This document shows, one piece after another, positions 1 to 5,439 of a DNA stretch of 7,413 nt. Each line of letters starts with the position of its first letter. Position 1 is the stretch's first letter. The DNA comes from JAYTQQ01 sp043784965 (GTDB lineage: Bacteria; Bdellovibrionota; Bdellovibrionia; Bdellovibrionales; JAMPXM01), in contig JAYVXS010000058.1 in NCBI GenBank assembly GCA_043784965.1, positions 1-7,413 on the forward strand, read 5' to 3'. A program made the position numbers and the translations under genes. The notes beneath the pieces were generated by a model. The model was given only the letters and a program-made list of their open reading frames with translations, was not told the origin of the DNA and ran no database searches.

Positions 1-370
1 CAAACTGGGAGAAAGCCATGATCATGTGTGCGAAGAGTTTGCCGTGGGGAGTGGACATGTCGATCTGATCCTTGAACGAACAAAATTCAATGCCCAAATC
101 TTGAAGGCGTTGAATGTTAACGACCAAGTCCCGAAGGTTCCGACTGAAGCGATCAAACTTCCACACGCACAATATATCAAATCGACGCTCGTGTGCATCC
201 CTCAGCATTCGTTGAAACGCCGGTCTCTTGTCATTCGTCCCCGTTAAATGATCTTCGTAAATTTCCGTGATCACCCACTGCCTCAACTCGGCGTACCGCT
301 TTAGATCATCAAGTTGCATAATGGTCTTTTGGTCCTCGGAACTAACCCTCAAATACAATGCGCATCTCAT
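1..370 (-). CDS. Serine recombinase (resolvase/invertase family), N-terminal catalytic domain, partial
   Basis: Seen: the minus strand from the ATG at 368-370 reads without a stop to the window edge, about 123 residues. It opens with MRCALYLRVSSEDQ, the family pattern Y-x-R-V-S-x-x-D/E-Q; the Ser is the catalytic nucleophile that forms the 5'-phosphoserine link to DNA. Further on come LTGTNDKRPAF, VWKFDRFSRNLRDL (the conserved K-x-D-R-x-x-R active-site arginines) and IDMSTPHGKLFAHMIMAFSQF, all in family order. GGGAG (378-382 on the minus strand) lies 7 nt from the start. Known: these enzymes cut and rejoin two DNA sites for resolution, inversion or integration. The C-terminal DNA-binding part lies outside the window, so small resolvase, invertase or large integrase cannot be told apart. 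It may be truncated in reality. Confidence 0.93.
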   Translation of the reverse strand, partial: MRCALYLRVSSEDQKTIMQLDDLKRYAELRQWVITEIYEDHLTGTNDKRPAFQRMLRDAHERRFDILCVWKFDRFSRNLRDLVVNIQRLQDLGIEFCSFKDQIDMSTPHGKLFAHMIMAFSQF

Positions 371-500
371 TCATGCGCTCCCAGGCGGCGGGGGGAGGGT
401 TCTGCTGCAGTGGTGTTCAATAGAATGTGTACTATCCGGTCTTCCTCAATTTTATTTTTTTTTTGGTTTCTAAAGTGGACTGTTTTAGTCAGGTATTTAT
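371..500. other. Intergenic gap with a T10 tract
   Basis: No gene is seen between the recombinase start and the helicase stop. An uninterrupted run of ten T lies at 455-464, preceded by TTTTA. Read on the minus strand it is an A-tract about 85 bases upstream of the recombinase ATG, which could act as an UP-like or bent-DNA element. A -35-like TTGAGG follows it, but I see no good -10. There is no convincing hairpin that would make the T run a terminator for a plus-strand transcript. Confidence 0.4.
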
Positions 501-1334
501 TCATGACGCCTCACTCTTGAGATCATGGCCAATCGACATCGGAGCCAATCCACCATTGTGCGACTGTAGCCTGATATATTGCTCCGGCTGATCACCAAAG
601 CCTTTCCATGACGACTGAATCCGAACGACTGCGTTGAATGACTTCTCCATAAGCAAACAGCCATCCCACCAAGATGCCACCATGCTGGAGCCACGGCTGC
701 GAGCATTGATGGAACCCTTACCATCTTTGCGAGTGTGATGTGTGATGAGGACCGTACAGTCTAGCTCGGTTTGCAGTGATCTAACACCTCGTAAGACTTG
801 CGCCATTTGCTTAGCGTTCGACTCGTTTGTTCGGCAAAGTAACTGCGCCAACGGATCAAGGACAACTAGCTTCGGGCGGATATCGAGCAATGAGGCTCGC
901 AGTTTTGCGAATGATTCTTCGTCATCGAGAGATATCCCGTTTGACCGTCCGATGATATGAACTTTTTTAAGGTCGTCAGTTGAACAGTTCTTTGCCCTTG
1001 CGATACCAGACAGTCGCTCCCCTAGAATCCAATCTGCGTCTTCGGCAGCGACATAAGCGACGTCGCCGGTATGCTCAACGAGCAACGAGCCGAAACACTT
1101 TCTCCCTGAAGCTACCGACAATGCAATGTCGAGAGCTGCATATGATTTACCAACTTTTGGCTCTGCGATAAGAAATACACAACTCGACGACGGCAGGAGA
1201 GAACGCACCAACCACTTATTGTCAGGGTGCTCCACGCTTAGCTCAGCGCCACTTACAACGGTTAGCGGGCTGACAACAGGCAACCCCTCACTGATTGCCT
1301 TTGATGATTTTTGTGACGTGATTGAGTCGCTCAT
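501..1334 (-). CDS. RepA-like hexameric replicative helicase (AAA_25 / RecA-fold ATPase)
   Basis: A RecA-fold ATPase of the AAA_25/RepA type. Numbered from the upstream ATG at 1373: Walker A AEPKVGKS (about 70-77), followed by the family-typical YAALDIALSVASG; a DnaB-like YVAAEDAD (106-113); Walker B LVVLD (169-173); the sensor-like ITHHTRKDGKG (210-220); and RSRGSSMVASWWDG, matching the RGSS...DG segment of this family. Known: plasmid RepA of RSF1010 type is a ring helicase that unwinds the origin; related proteins occur in plasmids, phages and integrated elements. I chose the ATG at 1332-1334 because AAGGA lies 11 nt upstream and it shortens the overlap with the preceding gene to 47 bp. The ATG at 1373 adds 13 residues and is possible. 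No RepC-like initiator or primase is visible, so a full replicon is not shown here. Confidence 0.85.
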   Translation of the reverse strand: MSDSITSQKSSKAISEGLPVVSPLTVVSGAELSVEHPDNKWLVRSLLPSSSCVFLIAEPKVGKSYAALDIALSVASGRKCFGSLLVEHTGDVAYVAAEDADWILGERLSGIARAKNCSTDDLKKVHIIGRSNGISLDDEESFAKLRASLLDIRPKLVVLDPLAQLLCRTNESNAKQMAQVLRGVRSLQTELDCTVLITHHTRKDGKGSINARSRGSSMVASWWDGCLLMEKSFNAVVRIQSSWKGFGDQPEQYIRLQSHNGGLAPMSIGHDLKSEAS

Positions 1335-1500
1335 TGTCTTTCTTGTCCTTTCGAAGTCTTTCGACCTCGTCATTTATCAACTTCTCAAAAACTGCGGTCT
1401 CGGACATCACATGAAAGCCCGCCAATATTTTGAGTAGATCTTTTTGCTTTTTAAGCATTCGATAACTTACCGATACCCTATCTGTCTTAGGACGAGCCAT
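1288..1500 (-). CDS. Small probable ribbon-helix-helix regulator upstream of the helicase gene
   Basis: A 70-residue basic protein beginning MARPKTDRVSVSYRM. A short strand (RVSVSYRM), a helix (KKQKDLLKILAGFHV), a turn at SE and a second helix (TAVFEKLINDEVERLRK) follow the order expected of a ribbon-helix-helix DNA-binding dimer; the tail is charged and coiled-coil-like. The start has AGGGG 8 nt upstream. Its 3' end overlaps the helicase reading frame, so the two are co-transcribed and probably translationally coupled. Small DNA-binding proteins just upstream of plasmid replication helicases often repress the replication operon. The operator-like repeats in its promoter (1536-1586) make autoregulation likely. 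The fold call is by eye; the family is not named. Confidence 0.72.
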   Translation of the reverse strand: MARPKTDRVSVSYRMLKKQKDLLKILAGFHVMSETAVFEKLINDEVERLRKDKKDNERLNHVTKIIKGNQ

Positions 1501-1535
1501 TCTGTAATCCCCTGATGCATATAGCTATGGTTTAA

Positions 1536-1586
1536 AGTATAGTATCTATAGCAGAAATAGGCAACTAAATTTGTCAACTATAGATA
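1536..1586 (-). promoter_or_regulatory. Promoter and operator-like inverted repeat for the RHH-helicase operon
   Basis: On the minus strand TTGCCT (1559-1564) and TATACT (1536-1541) are separated by 17 bp, a good sigma70-type pair pointing at the 70-residue gene with a leader of about 30 nt. A second -35-like TTGACA (1572-1577) lies just upstream. The 9-bp arms TATCTATAG (1543-1551) and CTATAGATA (1578-1586) are perfect inverted repeats; one sits between -10 and -35, the other upstream of -35. A bound repressor would block the promoter. The region also separates divergent genes, so the same sites could affect the rightward gene at 1600, for which I see no clear promoter. Confidence 0.55.
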
Positions 1587-1599
1587 AAGGTGTATCGCA

Positions 1600-1887
1600 A
1601 TGACCGTGATGAAGGTGAGGCAGCTCAGTCAATTACAGACAGATAATAACTCTGTTCTATTTGATTTATACCTATGTCATTTGACTATTGACCTAAATGG
1701 ACTGCACCTCCGAGCATTGGGTATCAAGCGCAATCAGTTTAGCTTCGATGTCGTTTGCAAATGTGTTGAGCCGAACTTCAAGCTAAACGAACTCATCGCT
1801 GGCAATTCATGCGAGTTCAAAACTGAAGACGCTTTTGAGGTCTTGAAGAAGAGGCCAGTCTTTGTGATTTGCGTGAAGGACATGTGA
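1600..1887 (+). CDS. Hypothetical 95-residue protein, first gene of the rightward operon
   Basis: I do not recognise the family. The product is soluble-looking, with no signal peptide or membrane segment. A mixed N-terminal part (residues 1-45) contains the hydrophobic stretch SVLFDLYLCHLTIDL; then comes FSFDVVCKCVEP and an acidic/basic C-terminal part ending KKRPVFVICVKDM, which could be a final strand. It has four Cys but no CxxC pair. AAAGG lies 9 nt before the ATG; a second in-frame ATG at 1609 is possible. The stop is 14 nt from the next start, so it is probably the first gene of a three-gene unit with the lipoprotein and membrane protein. It starts divergently from the replication operon, across shared operator-like repeats. 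Confidence 0.65.
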   Translation: MTVMKVRQLSQLQTDNNSVLFDLYLCHLTIDLNGLHLRALGIKRNQFSFDVVCKCVEPNFKLNELIAGNSCEFKTEDAFEVLKKRPVFVICVKDM

Positions 1888-1901
1888 CATGGAGGTGATG
1901 C

Positions 1902-2624
1902 ATGTTTGATCGAATAGGTCGTGTTCTTTTTGTGTTGGCGCTGGGGACAGGGTGTTTGTCGTGTAATAATCAGGGCAGCTCGACTTCGTCGTCAAGTGAT
2001 CCATCGAGTAACATACAAACCTATAAAAGCTCAATTGCCGCTATCGCACAGTCGCCCTCTTCACTTCGCCTCGTTAAATTGGACGGAGTAACACCAATTG
2101 ATGGAACTGAAAATGATATTTTGGTTTGTACGAAAAGTTTTGAATACTGCACGCAGACCTGCATTTCCATTTACCGACCCGAGTTCGTTCGCTGGTCGGT
2201 CTTCAAAACAGATTATCTAACAGGTGGCAAATGTGTCGCCGTCGCCATGGCCTATCCCGATGGGACCACGATTCCAAGAATGGCATATTGGCAGGGAACG
2301 TATGTATACAATGCTCCTCCGAGCGTGGTCGGTAAATGTTCAATTGACGTGGTTCATCCCAGCTTTGACGGCAAAGCGTATTTTGATTTTGTAAGGGTGC
2401 CTGCAGGACAGGTGTCGCCTGCGCCAGGTGGAGCAAGAACTTACTATCTTCACTCCTGGTTTGATATGGCAGAAAATCCTGTGAAATCTTTTATGCCAAG
2501 AACGTTTAACGCTCCTTCGATGTGGACCTATTCTGACTCGAGCGTTGCTGTCGAAGAGATAACTCCAATTTTAGTAAACGGCTTTTCTTGCATAAAGCAG
2601 TCGGAAATCTCGAATGCGTTTTAG
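1902..2624 (+). CDS. Cys-rich exported protein, probable lipoprotein, function unknown
   Basis: A 240-residue protein with a signal peptide: MFDRIGR, a hydrophobic core VLFVLALGTG, then C18-L-S-C21. Neither Cys has a perfect lipobox (GTG-C or CLS-C), but the Ser-rich low-complexity linker right after it (NNQGSSTSSSSDPSS) is typical of a lipoprotein tether. C21 is the more likely lipidated residue. The mature part has six further Cys (76, 83, 87, 111, 146, 230), an even number that fits disulfides in the periplasm, and many aromatic residues and Gly-Pro turns, suggesting a beta-rich fold. I recognise no domain. Translation should be strong: GGAGGTGAT (1891-1899), a long match to the 16S anti-SD, lies 2 nt from the ATG, so the effective core spacing is about 6 nt. 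It is probably co-expressed with its neighbours on both sides. Confidence 0.8.
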   Translation: MFDRIGRVLFVLALGTGCLSCNNQGSSTSSSSDPSSNIQTYKSSIAAIAQSPSSLRLVKLDGVTPIDGTENDILVCTKSFEYCTQTCISIYRPEFVRWSVFKTDYLTGGKCVAVAMAYPDGTTIPRMAYWQGTYVYNAPPSVVGKCSIDVVHPSFDGKAYFDFVRVPAGQVSPAPGGARTYYLHSWFDMAENPVKSFMPRTFNAPSMWTYSDSSVAVEEITPILVNGFSCIKQSEISNAF

Positions 2625-2693
2625 TAAATAACAGCTCAACCTTGGATATCTGGGACTCTTCAGTCGTAAGGATAGAGGAGAAGAGGAGGCACT

Positions 2694-3212
2694 TTGGATT
2701 CAACACTGATTACATTTATTTCAGTAATCGCAATTTCAATTGTAAATCTGATTGGAGCGAGTCTTTACTTTTTCTCAAAAACAAAATCGAAAATAAATTC
2801 GTTGTTTGCGGAGCTACCAAATTCAGTGGAAGAGCTAGTCGCCGTTCGCAACGAGGAATTAAAAGCAAATCGAAAAGGCGGCCAGAATACGTCGTGGAGA
2901 CTGGTTGCTGCCAGCATTAAGCTGGGCGATGCCCTGCTAGACGAAAGCGAAGACCTTCATGGACTGGTCTCTACACAGCGATTTATCAACTTTAGAAGTG
3001 CCTACCGAGGGCAACAGTCCATATTCCTAACGTTTGGTCATTCTGGAGCCGTCAGCAAATTAGTTCACGCAGCGATCATTCTCGTATTTCTGCTAACCAT
3101 TTGGCTGGCTGTCGTCGCTGCAATTGTTTTCGCAGTTGCATCACAGTATGAATCTCAACTGGGTCGCATTCTAGCTGAGCGGAAAAGGGTCGCTAACAAG
3201 AGTGCAGCCTAG
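2694..3212 (+). CDS. Two-transmembrane protein with TTG start, function unknown
   Basis: A 172-residue product reading MDSTLITFISVIAISIVNLI at the start. Two membrane helices are clear: residues 5-27 and 123-149. Between them is a soluble segment of about 95 residues with acidic and basic helical stretches (SVEELVAVRNEELKANRKGG; DALLDESEDLHGL). The tail is short and basic (AERKRVANKSAA). By the positive-inside rule the loop with KTKSK after helix 1 and the basic tail are probably both cytoplasmic. The start is TTG at 2694, supported by the purine-rich AGGAGG (2684-2689) 4 nt upstream; no better start is in frame. It follows the lipoprotein by 69 nt and ends 7 nt before the convergent antitoxin gene. 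I know no family for it; an envelope role with the lipoprotein is inference from position only. Confidence 0.72.
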   Translation: MDSTLITFISVIAISIVNLIGASLYFFSKTKSKINSLFAELPNSVEELVAVRNEELKANRKGGQNTSWRLVAASIKLGDALLDESEDLHGLVSTQRFINFRSAYRGQQSIFLTFGHSGAVSKLVHAAIILVFLLTIWLAVVAAIVFAVASQYESQLGRILAERKRVANKSAA

Positions 3213-3219
3213 GTTGCAC

Positions 3220-3549
3220 CTATGCACCTTTGAGTTCTTGCAATATATCCGGCTTCTTTAGAATGATCTCCAGCAGTCGATTTACAGACCCAGACGGTTT
3301 GCGCAATCCCTGCTCCCAATGGCGAATGGTACCAACGTCAACATTCAGAAGAGATGCGAACTCAAGCTGCGTGAATTGCAGAATTACCGTTCGCAAGTTT
3401 TTAATCTCGGCTCTAGAGAATTCATGCGCTGGAGGTGCAAGCTCACGCTCAACCGTCTTAAGTTTAATTTCGCCACGCTCATGGGCAACTACTTCAGTCA
3501 GTCCCTCAATAAGCGCTTGACCCAGAACTGATTTTTTCTTTGCTTTCAT
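3220..3549 (-). CDS. HigA-type antitoxin with XRE helix-turn-helix
   Basis: A 109-residue protein. The N-terminal half (MKAKKKSVLGQALIEGLTEV...) is charged and includes the RGEIKLKTV segment seen in antitoxins of this class. The C-terminal half carries an XRE-type helix-turn-helix: FTQLEFASLLNVDVGTIRHW followed by EQGLRKPSGSVNRLLEII. Known: such antitoxins bind and neutralise a RelE-fold toxin and repress their own operon. The ATG overlaps the toxin stop by 4 bp (ATGA at 3546-3549), and AAGGAGAG lies just upstream inside the toxin gene, so translation is coupled. Toxin-first order is that of HigBA modules. Likely operator: palindrome at 3902-3916. Confidence 0.88.
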   Translation of the reverse strand: MKAKKKSVLGQALIEGLTEVVAHERGEIKLKTVERELAPPAHEFSRAEIKNLRTVILQFTQLEFASLLNVDVGTIRHWEQGLRKPSGSVNRLLEIILKKPDILQELKGA

Positions 3550-3890
3550 GGCTTGCTCTCCTTCTTCAAGATCACCACTAGATCACGAATCGCTTTCTTT
3601 TCGTCGGACGTGATGTCTTCGGCTTCACCCTTCAGTAGCAAAAACAGCAGATGCGTCTTTGCAACATGGGGCAGATCCAGATACAAAACTCGAATCCCAC
3701 CACGCTTACCTTTGCCTCTGGACTCATCAGCTAAGCGGAACTTTCGCACTCCGCCGGTCCCAGGCACGATGTCGCCAACCTCGGGATTATTGAGAATCAC
3801 GTTTTCGATCTCACGGGCTTTGGCTTCAGAGTCGGTAAACTCTGCGAGCCGGCGCTGAATCAGTGGTGCATATACAAAGACTCGTCTCAC
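3546..3890 (-). CDS. HigB-type (RelE superfamily) toxin
   Basis: From the GTG at 3888-3890 the protein begins VRRVFVYAPLIQRRLAEF and continues NPEVGDIVPGTGGVRKFRLA, the hallmark of this HigB/RelE-like group (pattern NPE-GD-x-IPGTGG-x-RK-x-R), then GKGKRGGIRVLYLDL, a hydrophobic strand LLFLLL, KGEAEDITSDEKKAI and a closing helix ending KKESKP. Known: RelE-fold toxins cut mRNA, often at the ribosome; the basic Arg/Lys residues of the RK-x-R and GG-x-R segments are likely functional. A longer frame opens at ATG 3945-3947 but adds 19 residues unlike the family, has no SD, and would put the palindrome and promoter inside the gene, so I prefer GTG. A TTG at 3894-3896 is another option. It is coupled to the antitoxin downstream. 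Confidence 0.86.
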   Translation of the reverse strand: MRRVFVYAPLIQRRLAEFTDSEAKAREIENVILNNPEVGDIVPGTGGVRKFRLADESRGKGKRGGIRVLYLDLPHVAKTHLLFLLLKGEAEDITSDEKKAIRDLVVILKKESKP

Positions 3891-3901
3891 ATTCAATACG
3901 G

Positions 3902-3931
3902 TACTACAGAGTAGTAGTTTGATCAAGACAA
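3902..3931 (-). promoter_or_regulatory. Probable HigBA promoter with palindromic operator
   Basis: A perfect palindrome TACTAC-AGA-GTAGTA lies at 3902-3916, ending 12 bp before the GTG start. On the minus strand TTGTCT (3926-3931) and TGTAGT (3903-3908) are spaced by 17 bp, each matching 4 of 6 consensus bases, so the -10 lies inside the palindrome. A dimeric HTH antitoxin bound there would shut the promoter. The predicted transcript would start about 6 nt before the GTG, giving an almost leaderless toxin mRNA. Confidence 0.5.
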
Positions 3932-4059
3932 TTCTGGATTTTCTCATTCTGAGACGACCAAATCAAATTTAAGACCTTTACAGCGCTCGGAACCGACCCA
4001 GAAAGCAATATGACGCATCATGTGCAACCATATGATTTTACTTGTCTTTAATTAATCTG

Positions 4060-4141
4060 TTTACTTTTAACCCTATTTAATCTATACTTTGTATGTATCC
4101 CGTATTCAGTATTTGAGCTTTATATCAATATAGCCGATACT
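4060..4141 (+). promoter_or_regulatory. Tandem candidate promoters for the RHH gene at 4166
   Basis: In an AT-rich gap, TTTACT (4060-4065) and TATACT (4083-4088) are 17 bp apart, and TTGAGC (4113-4118) and GATACT (4136-4141) are also 17 bp apart. Either would drive the gene at 4166; the second leaves a leader of only about 18 nt. The rest of the 3948-4165 gap holds no gene that I can see. Confidence 0.4.
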
Positions 4142-4165
4142 AAAGGGTACACACGGGAGGCAAAC

Positions 4166-4384
4166 ATGGATAACAAATCCAAAGTCGTTAAAATGTCGGT
4201 AAATCTATCTCAAGAGGCGATTGAAGCACTCAAGTCTATCGCTGAAGAGCGTGGCGTTACTGTCACTGAAGTCCTCAGACATGCTATTGGCTTAGAGAAG
4301 TACGTTGATAAGGTTCAAAAGGAAAATGGCAAAATCCTCGTTGAAACTTCAAAAGGTCAAGTTAGAGAGCTTGTATTCAGATGA
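4166..4384 (+). CDS. CopG-type ribbon-helix-helix protein
   Basis: A 72-residue protein: strand VVKMSVNLS, helix QEAIEALKSIAEERG, turn VTVTEV, helix LRHAIGLEKYVDKVQ, i.e. a complete ribbon-helix-helix unit at about residues 7-50. It then has a short beta-like tail NGKILVETSKGQVRELVFR. Known: RHH dimers bind repeated DNA sites through the strand pair. The tail pattern (K-x-L-V-E-x-x-x-G-x-V-R-E-L-V-F-R) resembles a widespread group of small CopG-like proteins of unclear role that I recall but cannot name. The start is firm: CGGGAGG 5 nt upstream. The stop overlaps the next ATG (ATGA, 4381-4384), so both are co-translated. It could be a transcriptional regulator or an antitoxin for the downstream ORF; the sequence does not decide. 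Confidence 0.82.
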   Translation: MDNKSKVVKMSVNLSQEAIEALKSIAEERGVTVTEVLRHAIGLEKYVDKVQKENGKILVETSKGQVRELVFR

Positions 4385-4563
4385 GCGAGACGTTGAAGCC
4401 TGTCGGTTCACCGGCTGAAACTCCCGCAAAAGAATCAGGCAACTTGCCAGATGTTGTATTCAACGATTTGCCTGAGACCAAACATGTGTTTTGGACACCC
4501 CTATTCGCGGCGAACTTCTTTTTCACCAAGTTCGTAAAGGTACGGATCGAATTTGGTTCCTGA
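4381..4563 (+). CDS. 60-residue hypothetical ORF coupled to the RHH gene, possibly truncated
   Basis: The start overlaps the RHH stop by 4 bp, a normal coupled arrangement. Residues 1-35 are Pro/Glu/Lys-rich and disordered-looking (MSETLKPVGSPAETPAKESG). The last 26 residues turn abruptly hydrophobic and aromatic (HVFWTPLFAANFFFTKF). That stretch overlaps by 63 bp the 3' end of the convergent gene at 4501-4815, which has the better coding signature there. The natural reading is that the original partner of the RHH gene was cut at about 4490-4500 and now runs out in foreign sequence. No known domain. It may be expressed as a short protein, or be a remnant. Confidence 0.5.
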   Translation: MSETLKPVGSPAETPAKESGNLPDVVFNDLPETKHVFWTPLFAANFFFTKFVKVRIEFGS

Positions 4564-4815
4564 GCCAGTTCGTTTTACCGATTCAGTTTCCAACAAGTGC
4601 TTCAGCACCTGGATGAACCGTTTCCTGCGTAGCTTCGAGAACTTTTGCAACTGATCTCTTGTTGGCTTGCCGCCGCTGATGGCGCGAAGGGTTTCGATGA
4701 TGATAAGACCGTGGGCCATTCTCTTCGCTTGGCCGCGTGGCATATTGAGAATGTCGTGGGCGTTGTTGTCGTCATCCCAGCGCCATTGTGGTGGATTGAA
4801 TATGATTTGATTCAT
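4501..4815 (-). CDS. Winged-helix-like DNA-binding protein, hypothetical
   Basis: A 104-residue protein. The N-terminus is acidic/aromatic (NPPQWRWDDDNNAHDIL). The C-terminal two-thirds read like a winged helix: helix HGLIIIETLRAISGG, helix TRDQLQKFSKL, recognition-like helix RRKRFIQVLKHLLETESV, then a wing KRTGSGTKFDPYLYEL. The start is strongly supported by AGGAGG with a 6-nt spacer. It lies convergent to, and overlaps by 63 bp, the ORF at 4381-4563. A weak -35 (TTGACC) is seen upstream on the minus strand but no good -10. Role unknown: a small transcription factor or replication accessory is possible, and I claim only the likely fold. Confidence 0.68.
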   Translation of the reverse strand: MNQIIFNPPQWRWDDDNNAHDILNMPRGQAKRMAHGLIIIETLRAISGGKPTRDQLQKFSKLRRKRFIQVLKHLLETESVKRTGSGTKFDPYLYELGEKEVRRE

Positions 4816-4904
4816 GGTGAACCTCCTGACATAGAGATTGTCGTTCCCGTGAATCTGCGAATTTTCAGAAATTTGATCATCTGTGCGACGGCGAGAGGGT
4901 CAAT

Positions 4905-5037
4905 AGCGGTGTTTTAGCCCGTTCCGCCCAAGGCCGTGAAATCGACATTTTGGACGAGTTTGGACTTGATGCTAGTTCCCGTCGGGCGGTGGTTTTCTTG
5001 ACCTATTAAATTTGAGATGAGCGGAACGAACACCGCT
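4905..5037. repeat. Long interrupted inverted repeat with alternative internal pairing
   Basis: The left arm AGCGGTGTT (4905-4913) plus CGTTCCGC (4920-4927) matches the reverse complement of the right arm GCGGAACG (5021-5028) plus AACACCGCT (5029-5037). That is 17 paired bases with a 6-nt bulge in the left arm, enclosing 93 bp. Inside, CCGCCC (4924-4929) is complementary to GGGCGG (4984-4989), and CCCG-T-CGGG (4978-4986) forms a small hairpin; these compete with the outer stem. The right arm ends 4 bp beyond the stop of the doubtful ORF at 5042. No flanking target duplication is seen. It could be an RNA element, terminator-like structure or protein-binding site; no T run follows. Confidence 0.6.
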
Positions 5038-5041
5038 GTGT

Positions 5042-5377
5042 TCAGTACTCGAACCAGTCTATATTCAAGCACGCGGCCATTTCAGATGATGAAGGCCCTG
5101 ATATTTTCATTATAGATTGAATGAAATTCGGAAGTAACTTGCGAATCTCTTCGGCAGCTCGCTTTATTGATGATAGCCTTACCGTCCAAAGGGCAAATGC
5201 AGTACCTGGGTTAATCGACCAGATGTATTCGGCTACGCCGCCATTTGCCGCGTGCAGCGCAGACAATGTCACGCAGACAATGTCACTGAATAAAAAAACC
5301 TGTTTTGAATGAAATAATATCGAAGCTGTGCCAATGCATAAAACGAGCGGGCCAATGGTCCACTCTGAAATGCTCAC
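5042..5377 (-). CDS. Doubtful membrane-protein ORF, possibly frameshifted by a 14-bp duplication
   Basis: From a GTG at 5375-5377 (AAGAG upstream) the minus strand encodes about 111 residues: VSISEWTIGPLVLCIGTASI, a second hydrophobic stretch FLFSDIVCVTLSALHA, a third around NPGTAFALWTV, then an amphipathic basic/acidic helix SSIKRAAEEIRKLLPNFI and a polar tail. The frame continues upstream to 5545, but that part lies opposite the BrnT-like gene and is not credible. A 14-bp tandem duplication (5259-5286) lies inside; since 14 is not a multiple of 3, the halves on either side were in different frames before it arose. Without it the C-terminal half would join a frame reading FYALAQLRYYFIQNRFFYSV, open back to about 5373. 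Either a broken membrane gene or no gene. No other gene is seen in 4816-5437. Confidence 0.3.
   Translation of the reverse strand: MSISEWTIGPLVLCIGTASILFHSKQVFLFSDIVCVTLSALHAANGGVAEYIWSINPGTAFALWTVRLSSIKRAAEEIRKLLPNFIQSIMKISGPSSSEMAACLNIDWFEY
5259..5286. repeat. 14-bp perfect tandem duplication
   Basis: GCAGACAATGTCAC occurs twice back to back, at 5259-5272 and 5273-5286, with no mismatch. The lack of divergence suggests a recent replication-slippage event. It lies inside the minus-strand ORF described at 5042-5377 and shifts its frame. Confidence 0.9.
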
Positions 5378-5387
5378 AAGCGAACTC

Positions 5388-5439
5388 TTGACATAGTGAA
5401 TAATAGTGTAATATAGTGTAATATAGTGTAAATCACTAT
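5388..5439 (+). promoter_or_regulatory. Strong promoter with phased RHH-type operator repeats
   Basis: TTGACA (5388-5393, perfect -35) and TATAGT (5412-5417, 5 of 6) are 18 bp apart. Over them lie direct repeats of ATAGTG(T/A)A starting at 5393, 5403, 5413 and 5423, then an inverted copy TCACTAT at 5433-5439 that overlaps the ATG. Every step is exactly 10 bp, about one helical turn, so a repressor could line up on one DNA face. The predicted start of transcription near 5424 leaves only about 14 nt before the toxin ATG and no SD. The natural ligand is the RHH antitoxin of the operon. Confidence 0.75.

Noticed and set aside
2588..2920. Plus-strand ORF of 110 codons between the lipoprotein and membrane genes
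   Set aside because: It overlaps most of the first third of the two-TM gene in another frame, starts with TTG without a good SD, and has no coherent hydrophobic or motif pattern. The AGGAGG site serves the 2694 start.
4905..5037. Integron attC site or a MITE
   Set aside because: No RYYYAAC/GTTRRRY boxes at the arms, and no flanking target-site duplication.
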